From: Victivallis vadensis
GTDB taxonomy: Bacteria > Verrucomicrobiota > Lentisphaeria > Victivallales > GWF2-50-93
Direction of reading: 5' to 3'
DNA: 7,546 nucleotides
Assembly (NCBI GenBank): GCA_020718525.1
Contig: DYRX01000213.1
Span: 1-7,546, forward strand
Positions 1 through 6,703 of the stretch are shown here, piece after piece. Below the pieces are notes generated by a model. The model made no database searches, was not told the DNA's origin, and was given only the letters and a program-made list of their open reading frames with translations. A program made the position numbers and the translations under genes. The first letter of the stretch is position 1. Each line of letters opens with the position of its first letter.

Positions 1-266
1 TTGCCGTCTATCGTTATTTCCGCGCCGCTTCCGTCAATCGTCATCCTCTTGTTGATGTTCAAAGATGTCCCCCCAAGGATTATACTGCCCGACAGTCCCG
101 GAGTGAAACTGATTGTCTCTCCTGCTCCGACATCAGTGATTGCCTGCCTCAGCGATCCGGCGCCGGAGTCGTTCAGGTTGCTTACCGTCTGATTTGCGGC
201 ATCGAGATGAAAAATCAAAAATGCCACGAGTGCGATCTGCGTACAAAATTTTGCTTTCCAGTTCAT
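1..266 (-). CDS. Secreted right-handed parallel beta-helix protein, N-terminal fragment
   Basis: This gene starts at the ATG at 266-264 and runs off the left edge of the window, leaving 88 complete codons. A strong ribosome site (AAGGGGG) lies about seven bases upstream of the start. The first ~23 residues form a signal peptide: positively charged Lys residues, then a hydrophobic stretch (IALVAFLIF), then an AA site. The mature start reads TVSNLNDSGAGSLRQAI, followed by glycine- and isoleucine-rich turns and MTIDGSGAEITIDG. The motif NDSGxGSLRQAI followed by ITIDG repeats is typical of large secreted or surface beta-helix proteins of the choice-of-anchor or polymorphic outer-membrane type. 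The remaining length, any anchor and the ligand cannot be seen. The plus-strand frame over the same bases is a shadow, since it lacks the signal peptide, family motif and ribosome site found here. Confidence 0.85.
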   Translation of the reverse strand, partial: MNWKAKFCTQIALVAFLIFHLDAANQTVSNLNDSGAGSLRQAITDVGAGETISFTPGLSGSIILGGTSLNINKRMTIDGSGAEITIDG

Positions 267-311
267 TTTGAATCCCCCTTATTTTATGTTGACAAAACCG
301 CTTTGCATGAA

Positions 312-333
312 TTGCCGTGAACGCTCACGGCAA
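312..333. other. Perfect 9-bp hairpin between two minus-strand genes
   Basis: TTGCCGTGA (312-320) and TCACGGCAA (325-333) are exact inverse complements around a 4-base loop. It sits downstream of the TIKLKP-repeat gene and upstream of the beta-helix gene, both on the minus strand. Neither strand has a run of T directly after the stem, so it is not a classical intrinsic terminator. It may be a Rho-independent stop with a poor tail, an mRNA-stabilising 3' end, or a leader element of the beta-helix gene. No convincing promoter was found between it and position 266. Confidence 0.55.
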
Positions 334-416
334 GTCGTAAAAAAGAAAAGCAAGAAATAGAATGCTCCTGATTTTTCATGACCGGAAGCCGCCGCCAAAA
401 ATGCGCCAGGCACCGG

Positions 417-1535
417 CTATTTTATTTGACCGCTCAGCCCGGGCACATTGGCGGTCTGCCAGCCAAGGTATTGTTCGCCGAACTGGCCGATGTTCATCCA
501 TGTGAAATAGGCTAGCGCCAGGAAGGCGAAGCATGCCGCCAAAGTGAAAATGATGTTGGGTTCGTCCGATTTGGCGCCGACTGGGTGCCTTTCCTGTTTC
601 TGCATTCCTGATTCGGTGCCCTCGCCGCTGACTGAAATGTTGGACGGAGCAGGGGCAGTTCCAGTAGGTGTCGAAACTGAAGGGGGCGGAGCACTGGTCT
701 GTGACGTATGTGATTTTAATTTGAGAGTGCGTTTTCCCGAAGCAGGAGCCGAGTGCTGCTCTTCGCTTGCCGGAGCACCCTGCTGAACTGTTGGAACTGG
801 TGCTGGAGGAGGAGCGTCTGGGGCAAGCTTCACTGTGGGGGCCGCAGGTCTTGGAGGTTGGACTGTTGCGGCAGACTCCTCCATCTTCATAGTGGGGGCA
901 GACGGCGCGCTTGGCTCGGGAGACGCAGAAACTCCAGGTCTTGTCGGCGACAGCTTTATCGTTTTCTTCTGCATCGAAACTGTCTGCTCTTCAGACGGTC
1001 CAGGCTCTTCCTGCTGTTCCTGAGCCGCAGGAGCAGAAGCTGTAACAGGCTTCAATTTCAATGTGGAAGGAGAGCTTGGTTTCGGTCCCTCGCTTGGAAC
1101 CGGCGCGCTTTCCGAGCCGGACGAAGGCCTCAGTTTGATCGTATGTTTGGCTCCTGGCATGCCTGTCCCAGTTTCATTGGGCTTGAGAAGCTTGGGAACC
1201 TTGTCAATCTTGATGGTTGCATCGTCTTCCATATCTTGATTATCAGATGACGGAGCAGGACTCAGCGCTTCTGCTGAAATTGGAGATTCCGCGGGCACTG
1301 GCGATTCGCTTGACTTTGACTGGAGGGGTTTCAGCTTGATGGTTCTTGCCGGTGACGCCTCTTGGGTCTGACCTGGAACAGACAGCTTTTTGAAGGAGCC
1401 AGTCTCGGTCTCCCTCTTCATGGGATCCGATATGGAATCCTGGACGGCAGGTGCCTGTCTTGTCAGATCGGACGGACTTACCTTCGAACCTGCGGGCGAA
1501 AGAACCACAACCTTCTTTTCGGGCGCGTCAGCCAT
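417..1535 (-). CDS. Proline-rich TIKLKP-motif repeat protein with C-terminal membrane helix
   Basis: This is a 372-residue protein of unknown function. The start ATG (1535-1533) has a good GAGG ribosome site about seven bases upstream. Residues 1 to ~325 are low-complexity and rich in Pro, Ala, Ser and Glu. Through them runs a repeated short motif, Thr-(Ile/Leu/Val/Met)-Lys-(hydrophobic)-x-Pro: RTIKLKP near residue 64, then ATIKID, HTIKLRP, STLKLKP, KTIKLSP, PTMKME, PTVKLAP and RTLKLK, about eight in all. One hydrophobic helix follows at about 327-347 (NIIFTLAACFAFLALAYFTW), then a ~25-residue tail. There is no N-terminal signal, so the disordered part is probably cytoplasmic and tail-anchored. 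The even spacing of the motifs suggests repeated short linear docking sites. It lies 80 bp downstream of the response-regulator gene on the same strand. I do not recognise a characterised homologue. Confidence 0.85.
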   Translation of the reverse strand: MADAPEKKVVVLSPAGSKVSPSDLTRQAPAVQDSISDPMKRETETGSFKKLSVPGQTQEASPARTIKLKPLQSKSSESPVPAESPISAEALSPAPSSDNQDMEDDATIKIDKVPKLLKPNETGTGMPGAKHTIKLRPSSGSESAPVPSEGPKPSSPSTLKLKPVTASAPAAQEQQEEPGPSEEQTVSMQKKTIKLSPTRPGVSASPEPSAPSAPTMKMEESAATVQPPRPAAPTVKLAPDAPPPAPVPTVQQGAPASEEQHSAPASGKRTLKLKSHTSQTSAPPPSVSTPTGTAPAPSNISVSGEGTESGMQKQERHPVGAKSDEPNIIFTLAACFAFLALAYFTWMNIGQFGEQYLGWQTANVPGLSGQIK

Positions 1536-1615
1536 ATCAACCTCGCTCTAGTTGTATTGAATTGTTCTCTTATAGTACTTGTCTTTAGGAAGTATAAGCC
1601 GAATAAGGAGTTAAA

Positions 1616-2989
1616 TCAAGCCCCTTTTTCCACTTTCAAGTCTAAAATTTTCAGTTTTCTATGCAGTGTGCGGCGGCTTATTCCAAGTATCTCGGCGGCT
1701 TTGCTGATGTTTCCGGCAGTTTCTTCAAGAGCCTTTGCTACTAGATATTTCTCATTTTCATGTATGTTGCAGGTGTCGGCGGCTGGAGTTTTTTTTGAAA
1801 GATTATCTCTTGCATTCTGCCTGATGTTCGCCGGAACCGAGCCCAGATCAAGATAGCCTTTCCTCGACAGAACAACCATCCTCTCGATGCAGTTCCTGAG
1901 CTCCCTGACATTGCCCGGCCAGGAATATTCGATAATCGCGTCCAGCGCCTCGTCGCTCATGCCGTCTATAGTCTTTGAGTTCTCCTTCGAAAACTGTTCG
2001 ATGAAATGCTTCACCAGAAGCGGAATGTCCTCCTTGCGTTCGCGCAATGGCGGAACATGTATAGTGATGACATTCAGCCTGTAGAAAAGATCCTCCCTGA
2101 ATTTTCCCTCGGCGACCAGCTTTTCCAAGTCCTTGTTTGTCGCCGCCAAAACTCTGGCGTCGCTGACAATCCTTTCTGTGCCGCCGACGAGCTCGAAGCT
2201 CCTTGTTTCAAGCGCACGGAGAAGCTTGATCTGCGTGGTCATGTCTATCTCGCCGATTTCATCCAAAAACAGCGTCCCTTTGTCGGCGATTTCGAAGCGC
2301 CCCTTCTTCCTCTCGAGCGCACCGGTGAAAGCTCCCTTTTCATGCCCGAAAAGCTCGCTCTCGAGAAGGTTCGACGGAAGAGCCGCGCAGTGAACCGGAA
2401 CAAATGGACCGCTTCTTTGGCTGAGCGCATGGATCGCCTCGGCAACCAGCTCTTTCCCGGTTCCGCTTTCACCGCCTATCATCACGGTTGACTTGCTCGG
2501 AGCAACCAGCTTGATCATCTCCACAAGATTCCGCAATTGAGTAGAGGAGCCGATCATGTTTTCGACGCCAAACTCGCGGCGGAGCTGTTTTTTAAGGGCA
2601 AAGTTTTCCGCCTCGAGCCTGCTTGCTTCAACAGCCCTCTTCACGACGACATCAAGTATATCTAGATTGAGTGGCTTCTCCAAAAAATCGAAAGCCCCTT
2701 CCTTCACCGCCTTCACCGCAGAATCAATAGAGCCGTAGGCGGTCAGAATTATGCATTTGGCCCGGGGATTTTTCTGCCTGCACTCGCGAAGTATGTCCAT
2801 GCCATCGGCTCCAGGCATCTTCATGTCCGTCAGAATCAGATCGAAATCGCGCTTACGCAGGACGTTGAGGGCGCGCGCGCCGTCCTCCGCAACCGTCACA
2901 TCAAATTCCTGACAGAGAAAGGAGGCAATGGCCTCCCTTGTGTTTCTCTCGTCGTCAACTACGAGAATTGTTCCAAGCTTTCTTTTCAT
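1616..2989 (-). CDS. NtrC-family sigma-54-dependent response regulator
   Basis: This 457-residue transcription activator is phosphorylated by an unknown sensor kinase and drives sigma-54 promoters. The receiver domain (1-~120) has the acidic pair D12-D13, phospho-acceptor D55 (in LTDMKMPG), T83 and K105. The AAA+ domain (~145-385) has Walker A GESGTGKE at 173-180, the sigma-54-contacting GAFTGA loop at 219-224, Walker B GTLFLDE at ~238-244 and the arginine-rich LFYRLNV and PPLRERKEDI segments. A Fis-type helix-turn-helix closes the protein (GNISKAAEILGISRRTLHRK). I chose the ATG at 2989 because the receiver fold begins directly after it and it follows GAAGGG; the in-frame ATG at 3055 would add 22 unrelated residues and overlap the upstream gene. 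It follows the ketoacyl synthase by 28 bp and is likely co-transcribed. No histidine kinase lies in the window, and no clear sigma-54 promoter was seen here. Confidence 0.95.
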   Translation of the reverse strand: MKRKLGTILVVDDERNTREAIASFLCQEFDVTVAEDGARALNVLRKRDFDLILTDMKMPGADGMDILRECRQKNPRAKCIILTAYGSIDSAVKAVKEGAFDFLEKPLNLDILDVVVKRAVEASRLEAENFALKKQLRREFGVENMIGSSTQLRNLVEMIKLVAPSKSTVMIGGESGTGKELVAEAIHALSQRSGPFVPVHCAALPSNLLESELFGHEKGAFTGALERKKGRFEIADKGTLFLDEIGEIDMTTQIKLLRALETRSFELVGGTERIVSDARVLAATNKDLEKLVAEGKFREDLFYRLNVITIHVPPLRERKEDIPLLVKHFIEQFSKENSKTIDGMSDEALDAIIEYSWPGNVRELRNCIERMVVLSRKGYLDLGSVPANIRQNARDNLSKKTPAADTCNIHENEKYLVAKALEETAGNISKAAEILGISRRTLHRKLKILDLKVEKGA

Positions 2990-3017
2990 TGTCCCTTCAA
3001 ATTTCCAAGCGTGGCTC

Positions 3018-4262
3018 TCACAGTTTCCCGACGAGAAGCGCCGAATTGATGCCAAGCATCCCGAAAGAATTGTTCAAGATGTATCGGATATCCTGCATCC
3101 TTTTTGGCTCAGAAACGACAAGCCCTGGAAGGAGACATTCCTCGTCAAGATTGTCAAGATTCATGCAGGGGTGGACTGTATCGTCGCAAAAAGCTGGAAG
3201 GTTTCCAGCGAGTTCGAGCGCGCCCGCCGCGCCCATCGCATGGCCGATGAAGCCTTTAGTGTTGTTCACCAGAGGAAAAGCGGAGTCCGCACCGAAAACT
3301 TTTCTGATCGCCTCGCATTCCTGTATGTCCCCGGCCTTGGTTCCCGTCGCATGGGAGCTCACTAGGTTAATCATGCCAGGTTCGAGCCCAGCCTTCAAAA
3401 TCGCCAACTGCATGCACTCGGACTGCCTTTCAGGATTCGGAAGGACAAAATTTGTCCCGTCGGAGTTGATAGCCCATCCGCAGATTTCGCCGTAAATCTT
3501 TTGAACCCCGCGCCTCTTGGCGGATTCAAGCGTTTCAAGAAGATAGATGCATCCCCCTTCGGAAACCACTATGCCGTTTCTGTCAATGTCAAATGGCCTG
3601 CTGGCCTTCGCGGGATCTTCGTGCCACGCCAAAGCTCCCTGGCTCTTGAAGCCCGCAAAAATTCCAAACGTCCTGATGCTTTCCGAAACACCGCCAGCCA
3701 GCGCGAAGTCAACCTCGCCAAGAAGTATCTGCTGTGCGCCCTGAATGATCCCCGCATTGCCTGCGGCGCATGCCGCGCCAATGCAGTAGTGCGGTCCGCT
3801 TATCCCAAGATTGACAGTGACCTCCCCCGCAGGATTGTTTGAAACTGTCCTGGGGTTGTGGTAGTGGTCCCAAAATTTTACATCGTAGTCGAACTGGCTG
3901 ATCTTGTAGACTTCGTTCTCGGTCTCCACATTTCCATGCTCGGTGGTTCCCAAGTACACGCCAAGCCTGGCTTTGTTGGTCGAGCCCAGATCAACTCCTG
4001 CGTCGGCAATCGCCTCGTTCGCGCAGTAGATTGCAATTGATCCTGCCCTCGTTCCGGCACGGACGTCTTTCTTGTTCTGGAAGCGCAAAGGATTAAATTT
4101 GCATACTCCGGCATGCACGGTCCCCATATATCTCGCCTCGATATTGGAGATGCCCGAGACGCCGTTCAGCAAGTTGCACCTGAACTCCGAAAGCTTCTCC
4201 GCTCCGGGCGCGCTGAGCCCGATGCCGCTTATCACAATTCTTTCCGCATCAGTTCGATGCAT
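3018..4262 (-). CDS. Beta-ketoacyl-ACP synthase, KAS I/II (FabF-like)
   Basis: This 414-residue protein condenses an acyl group held on its cysteine with malonyl-ACP in fatty-acid or related chain elongation. The thiolase-type fold is complete and close to the usual FabF length. The nucleophile is C165 (GAACAAG), the two catalytic histidines are H304 (SSHATGTKAGD) and H341 (TKGFIGHAMGAAGALE), and the conserved lysine is K336. SRPFDIDRNGIVVSEG at ~221-236 matches the family's conserved loop. It is a true synthase rather than a chain-length factor, because the cysteine is present. The active-site surroundings (GAACAAG, HATGT) depart from textbook FabF (TACxSG, HGTST), so it may be a secondary-pathway paralogue. 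The start lacks a recognisable ribosome site, but no other start fits the family N-terminus. It is divergent from acpS, another enzyme acting on ACP, and is followed by the sigma-54 regulator. Confidence 0.93.
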   Translation of the reverse strand: MHRTDAERIVISGIGLSAPGAEKLSEFRCNLLNGVSGISNIEARYMGTVHAGVCKFNPLRFQNKKDVRAGTRAGSIAIYCANEAIADAGVDLGSTNKARLGVYLGTTEHGNVETENEVYKISQFDYDVKFWDHYHNPRTVSNNPAGEVTVNLGISGPHYCIGAACAAGNAGIIQGAQQILLGEVDFALAGGVSESIRTFGIFAGFKSQGALAWHEDPAKASRPFDIDRNGIVVSEGGCIYLLETLESAKRRGVQKIYGEICGWAINSDGTNFVLPNPERQSECMQLAILKAGLEPGMINLVSSHATGTKAGDIQECEAIRKVFGADSAFPLVNNTKGFIGHAMGAAGALELAGNLPAFCDDTVHPCMNLDNLDEECLLPGLVVSEPKRMQDIRYILNNSFGMLGINSALLVGKL

Positions 4263-4443
4263 ATTTTGATAAAATCCAATCTTGTTTTATATTTAGACGC
4301 ATCGGGATGGATTCGCCGCGCCGTAACGCATCGAAAAAAAACGGGAAAACCAGGGCTCTTTGCAGAAAGTCAAATAAGCCCCACCTTTTCCGCTCCATCC
4401 GCCTAAGGCGCTAAACCTAACACCAAAAGATTGGATTTCAAAC
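4263..4443. promoter_or_regulatory. Divergent intergenic region between ketoacyl synthase and acpS
   Basis: These 181 bases must hold the outward promoters of both flanking genes. No good -35/-10 pair is visible; an AT-rich ATATAAAAC run on the minus strand near 4283-4293 is a weak -10 candidate for the synthase. A small dyad CGCC-TAA-GGCG lies at 4400-4410. The most distinctive feature is the inverted 12-mer described separately. Neither gene has a recognisable Shine-Dalgarno sequence. Confidence 0.45.
4272..4438. repeat. Inverted 12-bp repeat placed at both divergent start sites
   Basis: AAGATTGGATTT occurs at 4427-4438 on the plus strand, ending five bases before the GTG of acpS. The same 12 bases occur on the minus strand at 4283-4272, ending nine bases before the ATG of the ketoacyl synthase. 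It sits where a ribosome site would normally lie, and both genes lack one. It could be a shared operator half-site, a translation-control element, or chance. Confidence 0.6.
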
Positions 4444-4836
4444 GTGATACTAGGGCTTGGCACAGATATTGCACGCATATCGCGCATCGAGGAGATCCTG
4501 GACAAACACCGGGACTCCTTCATCCGCAGAGTTTTCACCGAGGCGGAAATTTCCTCAGCCCCGGATCCCGGTCTGCCATCATATTCCACCCACCTCGCAG
4601 GACGATGGGCCGCCAAAGAGGCAATATCAAAGGCTCTGGCGTGCGGAATCGGAGCAGACTGCTCGTGGACAGACATCGAAATCCTCAGCGAAGCGTCTGG
4701 AAAGCCGCTTGCCAAACTCTCAGGAAAAGCCCTTGAAACGGCGACGAAACTCGGTTTTTCCTACCTCCACATTTCAATAAGCCACGAAAATGAATACGCC
4801 GTCGCCGTCGCGTTGATCGAAGGAGAAGCAAAATGA
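4444..4836 (+). CDS. acpS: Holo-[acyl-carrier-protein] synthase
   Basis: This 130-residue enzyme transfers 4'-phosphopantetheine from coenzyme A to the conserved serine of apo-ACP, activating it for fatty-acid synthesis. The family signatures are intact: GLGTDI at the N-terminus with the metal-binding D8, the WAAKEAISKA motif with E59 and K63, and the C-terminal HISISHE strand. Its length is normal for the family. The start is GTG at 4444, because the N-terminus MILGLGTDI aligns exactly with the family and no upstream ATG is in frame; no Shine-Dalgarno sequence precedes it. Its stop overlaps the nnr start (ATGA at 4833-4836), so the two are translationally coupled. The acpS-nnr neighbourhood is common in bacteria. 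Confidence 0.96.
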   Translation: MILGLGTDIARISRIEEILDKHRDSFIRRVFTEAEISSAPDPGLPSYSTHLAGRWAAKEAISKALACGIGADCSWTDIEILSEASGKPLAKLSGKALETATKLGFSYLHISISHENEYAVAVALIEGEAK

Positions 4837-6371
4837 AGACAGTCACAGCCGATCAGATGAGAAAACTTGACGCAAGATGCATTGCAGAAGCTGGAATTCC
4901 AGGAGATATCCTCATGGAACGCGCAGGAAAAGGAGCCTGCAAGCATATAATCGAGTTCGCCGACTCCCTGTATCAAGACCACTCGAGAAGCTTCCTCATC
5001 CTCGCAGGCAAGGGAAACAACGGAGGCGACGCTTATGTGGTCGCTAAGGAATTGTTCGAGAAAAGATCCAAAAAAGTCAAAATTTTCTCAGTCTGCCCGC
5101 TGGATGAACTCAAAGGCGACGCCGCTTTCCATGCCAGCAAAGTTCCAATCGAGATTTTCTGCGAAATCCGCAACAGCCTCTCCGAGTCTGACTTCAGGCC
5201 CGGCGACATCATAATTGACGGACTGCTTGGAACCGGCTTCCAGGGCCAGCTCAGAGCTCCCATCTCGCAATGGATCACAACCGCGCGGGACTCAGGTCTT
5301 CCTGTCGTGGCGCTCGACATCCCTTCAGGACTCGATGCCGACGGAAAGGTCCCTGGACCTGTCCTGGGAGCAGACCTGACAATCACCATGGGCTTGCCGA
5401 AAGTCTGCTTTGTCGTTCCAAAAACGTCCGAATATTGCGGCATGATCAGGTGCGTTGATCTGGGAATTCCGAAGCGATTTATTGATGAAATCAACTCGGA
5501 CATCGAGTTTTTCATGGAAGAGGATGCAAGACTTATTGCCTCGAGAATTCCTCCGAACGCCCACAAAAAATCCCGCGGAGTCCTGTCGGTGTTCGGAGGC
5601 TCCGCCGATTATCCCGGCGCTCCTCTTCTGACCGCTTCGGCCGCATGCCGATCCGGCTCAGGATACGTAAATATCGCATATCCTTGCGACTGCGAAGCAT
5701 CCCGGCTCAATGCCCCGCTTTCCATCGTGAGAAGAGCCCTTCCAAACGACGGAAAAGCCCGCTTCTGCTCCGATTCCATACCTGACGCACTGAAAATAAT
5801 TTCTTCATCCGATGCGATTGTCGTCGGCCCCGGCATGGGAGCTGACAGGGCAAGCGCTGTATTTCTTGAGGAAATCATGAAGTCTGCAAAAAAAATCCTG
5901 CTCGATGCAGACGCACTCAACATCCTCTCGGAAAATCCCGGTATTTTGCCGGATTTTCCCCAGGATAGAATTCTCACGCCGCATCCTGGCGAAATGAAAA
6001 GACTGCTGGACGCCTATGAGATTTCGTGCGAAGACTCTGATCGGATTGGGCAGGCGGCAAAACTTGCAAAGCGGCTCCGCTCTGTTGTTGTGCTCAAAGG
6101 CAGGGGAACAGTAGTCAGCGACGGAGCGAAAACAAGCGTCAACAGCTCCGGCACCCCGTCCCTGGCGACTGCGGGAAGCGGCGACGTGCTCTCAGGAATC
6201 ATAGGCTCGTTTCTGGCTCAGGGAATCTCCGCATTCGATTCCGCAAGACTCGGAGTCTTCATACATGGCTTCGCGTCTGAAATCTCAAATTCCACCAGAC
6301 GCAGTCTCATCGCAGACGATCTCATAGATCTTTGTCCCCAGGCAATGAAAAGAATCTCCCCCCTCTTCTGA
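4833..6371 (+). CDS. nnr: Bifunctional NAD(P)H-hydrate epimerase / ADP-dependent dehydratase
   Basis: This 512-residue metabolite-repair enzyme restores NAD(P)H that has been damaged by hydration. The N-terminal YjeF_N epimerase domain (~1-220) interconverts R and S hydrates; it shows GKGNNGGD at 59-66, D129 in IIDGLLGTG, and DIPSGLD at 162-168. The C-terminal ribokinase-like domain (~235-510) dehydrates the S form using ADP; it shows VFGGS, VVGPGMG at ~330-336, LDADALN, LTPHPGEM and ATAGSGDVLSG with catalytic D451. Both halves look intact and the length is normal for the fused form. AGGAG at 4821-4825 lies seven bases before the start, inside the end of acpS. It is the last housekeeping gene before the AT-rich repeat region, and no terminator hairpin is evident after its stop. 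Confidence 0.96.
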   Translation: MKTVTADQMRKLDARCIAEAGIPGDILMERAGKGACKHIIEFADSLYQDHSRSFLILAGKGNNGGDAYVVAKELFEKRSKKVKIFSVCPLDELKGDAAFHASKVPIEIFCEIRNSLSESDFRPGDIIIDGLLGTGFQGQLRAPISQWITTARDSGLPVVALDIPSGLDADGKVPGPVLGADLTITMGLPKVCFVVPKTSEYCGMIRCVDLGIPKRFIDEINSDIEFFMEEDARLIASRIPPNAHKKSRGVLSVFGGSADYPGAPLLTASAACRSGSGYVNIAYPCDCEASRLNAPLSIVRRALPNDGKARFCSDSIPDALKIISSSDAIVVGPGMGADRASAVFLEEIMKSAKKILLDADALNILSENPGILPDFPQDRILTPHPGEMKRLLDAYEISCEDSDRIGQAAKLAKRLRSVVVLKGRGTVVSDGAKTSVNSSGTPSLATAGSGDVLSGIIGSFLAQGISAFDSARLGVFIHGFASEISNSTRRSLIADDLIDLCPQAMKRISPLF

Positions 6372-6395
6372 ATCAGGAACAAACAAAAACAGTAT

Positions 6396-6417
6396 AATAA
6401 TTCGTAACAATCGTTGA
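6396..6417 (+). repeat. Remnant of the right end of a third repeat copy
   Basis: AATAATTCGT (6396-6405) is identical to the start of the right arm of copy B (7497-7506), and TCGTTGA (6411-6417) matches the final bases of both full copies. About ten internal bases are missing or replaced. Like copy B, it is followed by a run of A. It lies 24 bases after the nnr stop and may mark the left edge of the repeat-bounded region. Confidence 0.5.
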
Positions 6418-6468
6418 AAAAACAGTCCTATTCCAAAAATTCCATGACCAAATTTTTCATTAAATCAC

Positions 6469-6497
6469 TTGACGACTATCGTTTCATGTCGTACTGT
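6469..6497 (+). promoter_or_regulatory. Sigma-70-like promoter in repeat copy A
   Basis: TTGACG (6469-6474) is separated by 17 bases from TACTGT (6492-6497). The -35 is strong (5 of 6) and the -10 weak (T, A and final T conserved). Copy B keeps the same spacing with better boxes while the spacer has diverged, which is the pattern expected of a functional promoter. Transcription would start near 6503, run through the core and hairpin, and could continue into the gene pair at 6704. Confidence 0.5.
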
Positions 6498-6505
6498 TAT
6501 CCGAG

Positions 6506-6544
6506 GAAACGTCAATTGCGCCCAAGTAATTGACGGGGCGGAGC
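6506..6544 (+). other. Conserved GC-rich core with stem, copy A
   Basis: GTCAATT (6511-6517) pairs with AATTGAC (6528-6534) around a 10-base loop. In copy B the left arm is GTTAATT, so one pair becomes T/G, which RNA tolerates as G-U. CGCCC in the loop (6519-6523) can also pair with GGGCG just after the stem (6536-6540). The single-base linker makes a full pseudoknot unlikely, so the two pairings are probably alternatives. GGGGCGGAGC follows the stem and is identical in both copies. It could be the 5' part of a structured leader or small RNA; I do not recognise a known RNA family. Confidence 0.5.
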
Positions 6545-6560
6545 ATGGAAAACTCTCATT

Positions 6561-6640
6561 TGTCAACGAATTTATCTAATTACACGAATTAGATTGATAA
6601 ACAGCATGATAATTCGTCAAATTCGAATAATTCGTTGACA
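6561..6640 (+). repeat. Long imperfect hairpin of copy A
   Basis: The arms at 6561-6591 and 6610-6640 pair at 26 of 31 positions, with an 18-base loop. The outer 12 bp are perfect (TGTCAACGAATT with AATTCGTTGACA), and the mismatches form small symmetric internal loops at positions also unpaired in copy B. An alternative local hairpin exists inside the left arm (ATCTAATT 6574-6581 with AATTAGAT 6587-6594). No T-run follows, so it is not an ordinary terminator. The size and the AAC...GTT ends recall integron attC sites, but the box consensus is not met. Confidence 0.85.
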
Positions 6641-6703
6641 GGAATTTTACTGCCTCATGCAAAACTGTAAAAACTCATGAAAATCACTAGCAGATAAACA
6701 TAA

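Larger units (their letters stand above)
6468..6640 (+). repeat. Direct repeat copy A (~173 bp), left flank of the gene pair
   Basis: Copy A aligns to copy B (7348-7528) without gaps over its first ~122 bases at a constant offset of 880. I count about 100 identical bases there by hand. The last 30 bases (6611-6640) match 28 of 30 in copy B. The two differ in length only within the hairpin loop region. The longest identical block is AATTGACGGGGCGGAGC. Within the unit, in order, are a promoter-like pair, a GC-rich core with a short stem, and an AT-rich imperfect hairpin. It lies just upstream of the 65-aa gene, in the same orientation. Confidence 0.9.
6372..6703. other. AT-rich gene-free stretch containing repeat elements
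   Basis: No credible protein gene lies in these 332 bases. They hold a truncated repeat end at 6396-6417, about 50 bases of unremarkable AT-rich sequence, the complete repeat copy at 6468-6640, and a 63-base leader to the next gene. Base composition is clearly more AT-rich than in the genes to the left, which fits acquired DNA. Confidence 0.7.

Noticed and set aside
1..192. Plus-strand 63-codon frame
   Set aside because: It is the shadow of the minus-strand beta-helix gene, which has a signal peptide, family motif and strong ribosome site.
753..1250. Plus-strand 165-codon frame opposite the TIKLKP protein
   Set aside because: It is an Arg/Cys/Leu-rich translation of the antisense of low-complexity Pro/Ser codons, with no plausible fold or ribosome site.
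2990..3055. Upstream start for the sigma-54 regulator, adding 22 residues
   Set aside because: The extra residues do not belong to the receiver domain and would overlap the synthase gene. The ATG at 2989 directly precedes the receiver fold.
4400..4410. Dyad CGCC-TAA-GGCG as terminator or operator
   Set aside because: A 4-bp stem with no T-run is too short to support a specific call; it is noted only within the intergenic entry.
4293..4715. Minus-strand 140-codon frame over acpS
   Set aside because: It overlaps a clear acpS gene on the other strand and shows no family motifs.
6545..6592. Micro-ORF MENSHLSTNLSNYTN in copy A, with a related in-frame 28-codon ORF at 7404-7490 in copy B
   Set aside because: The frame is open in both copies, but the start codons are at different places, no proper ribosome site precedes them, and the changes between copies are explained by hairpin pairing rather than by silent codon substitution. 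More copies could reopen the question.
6561..6640. Canonical integron attC site
   Set aside because: Length and AAC...GTT ends fit, but TGTCAAC/GTTGACA does not satisfy RYYYAAC/GTTRRRY. Pairing continues past the box with no unpaired spacer, conservation extends about 90 bp upstream of the hairpin, and no integrase is present. An analogous site remains possible.
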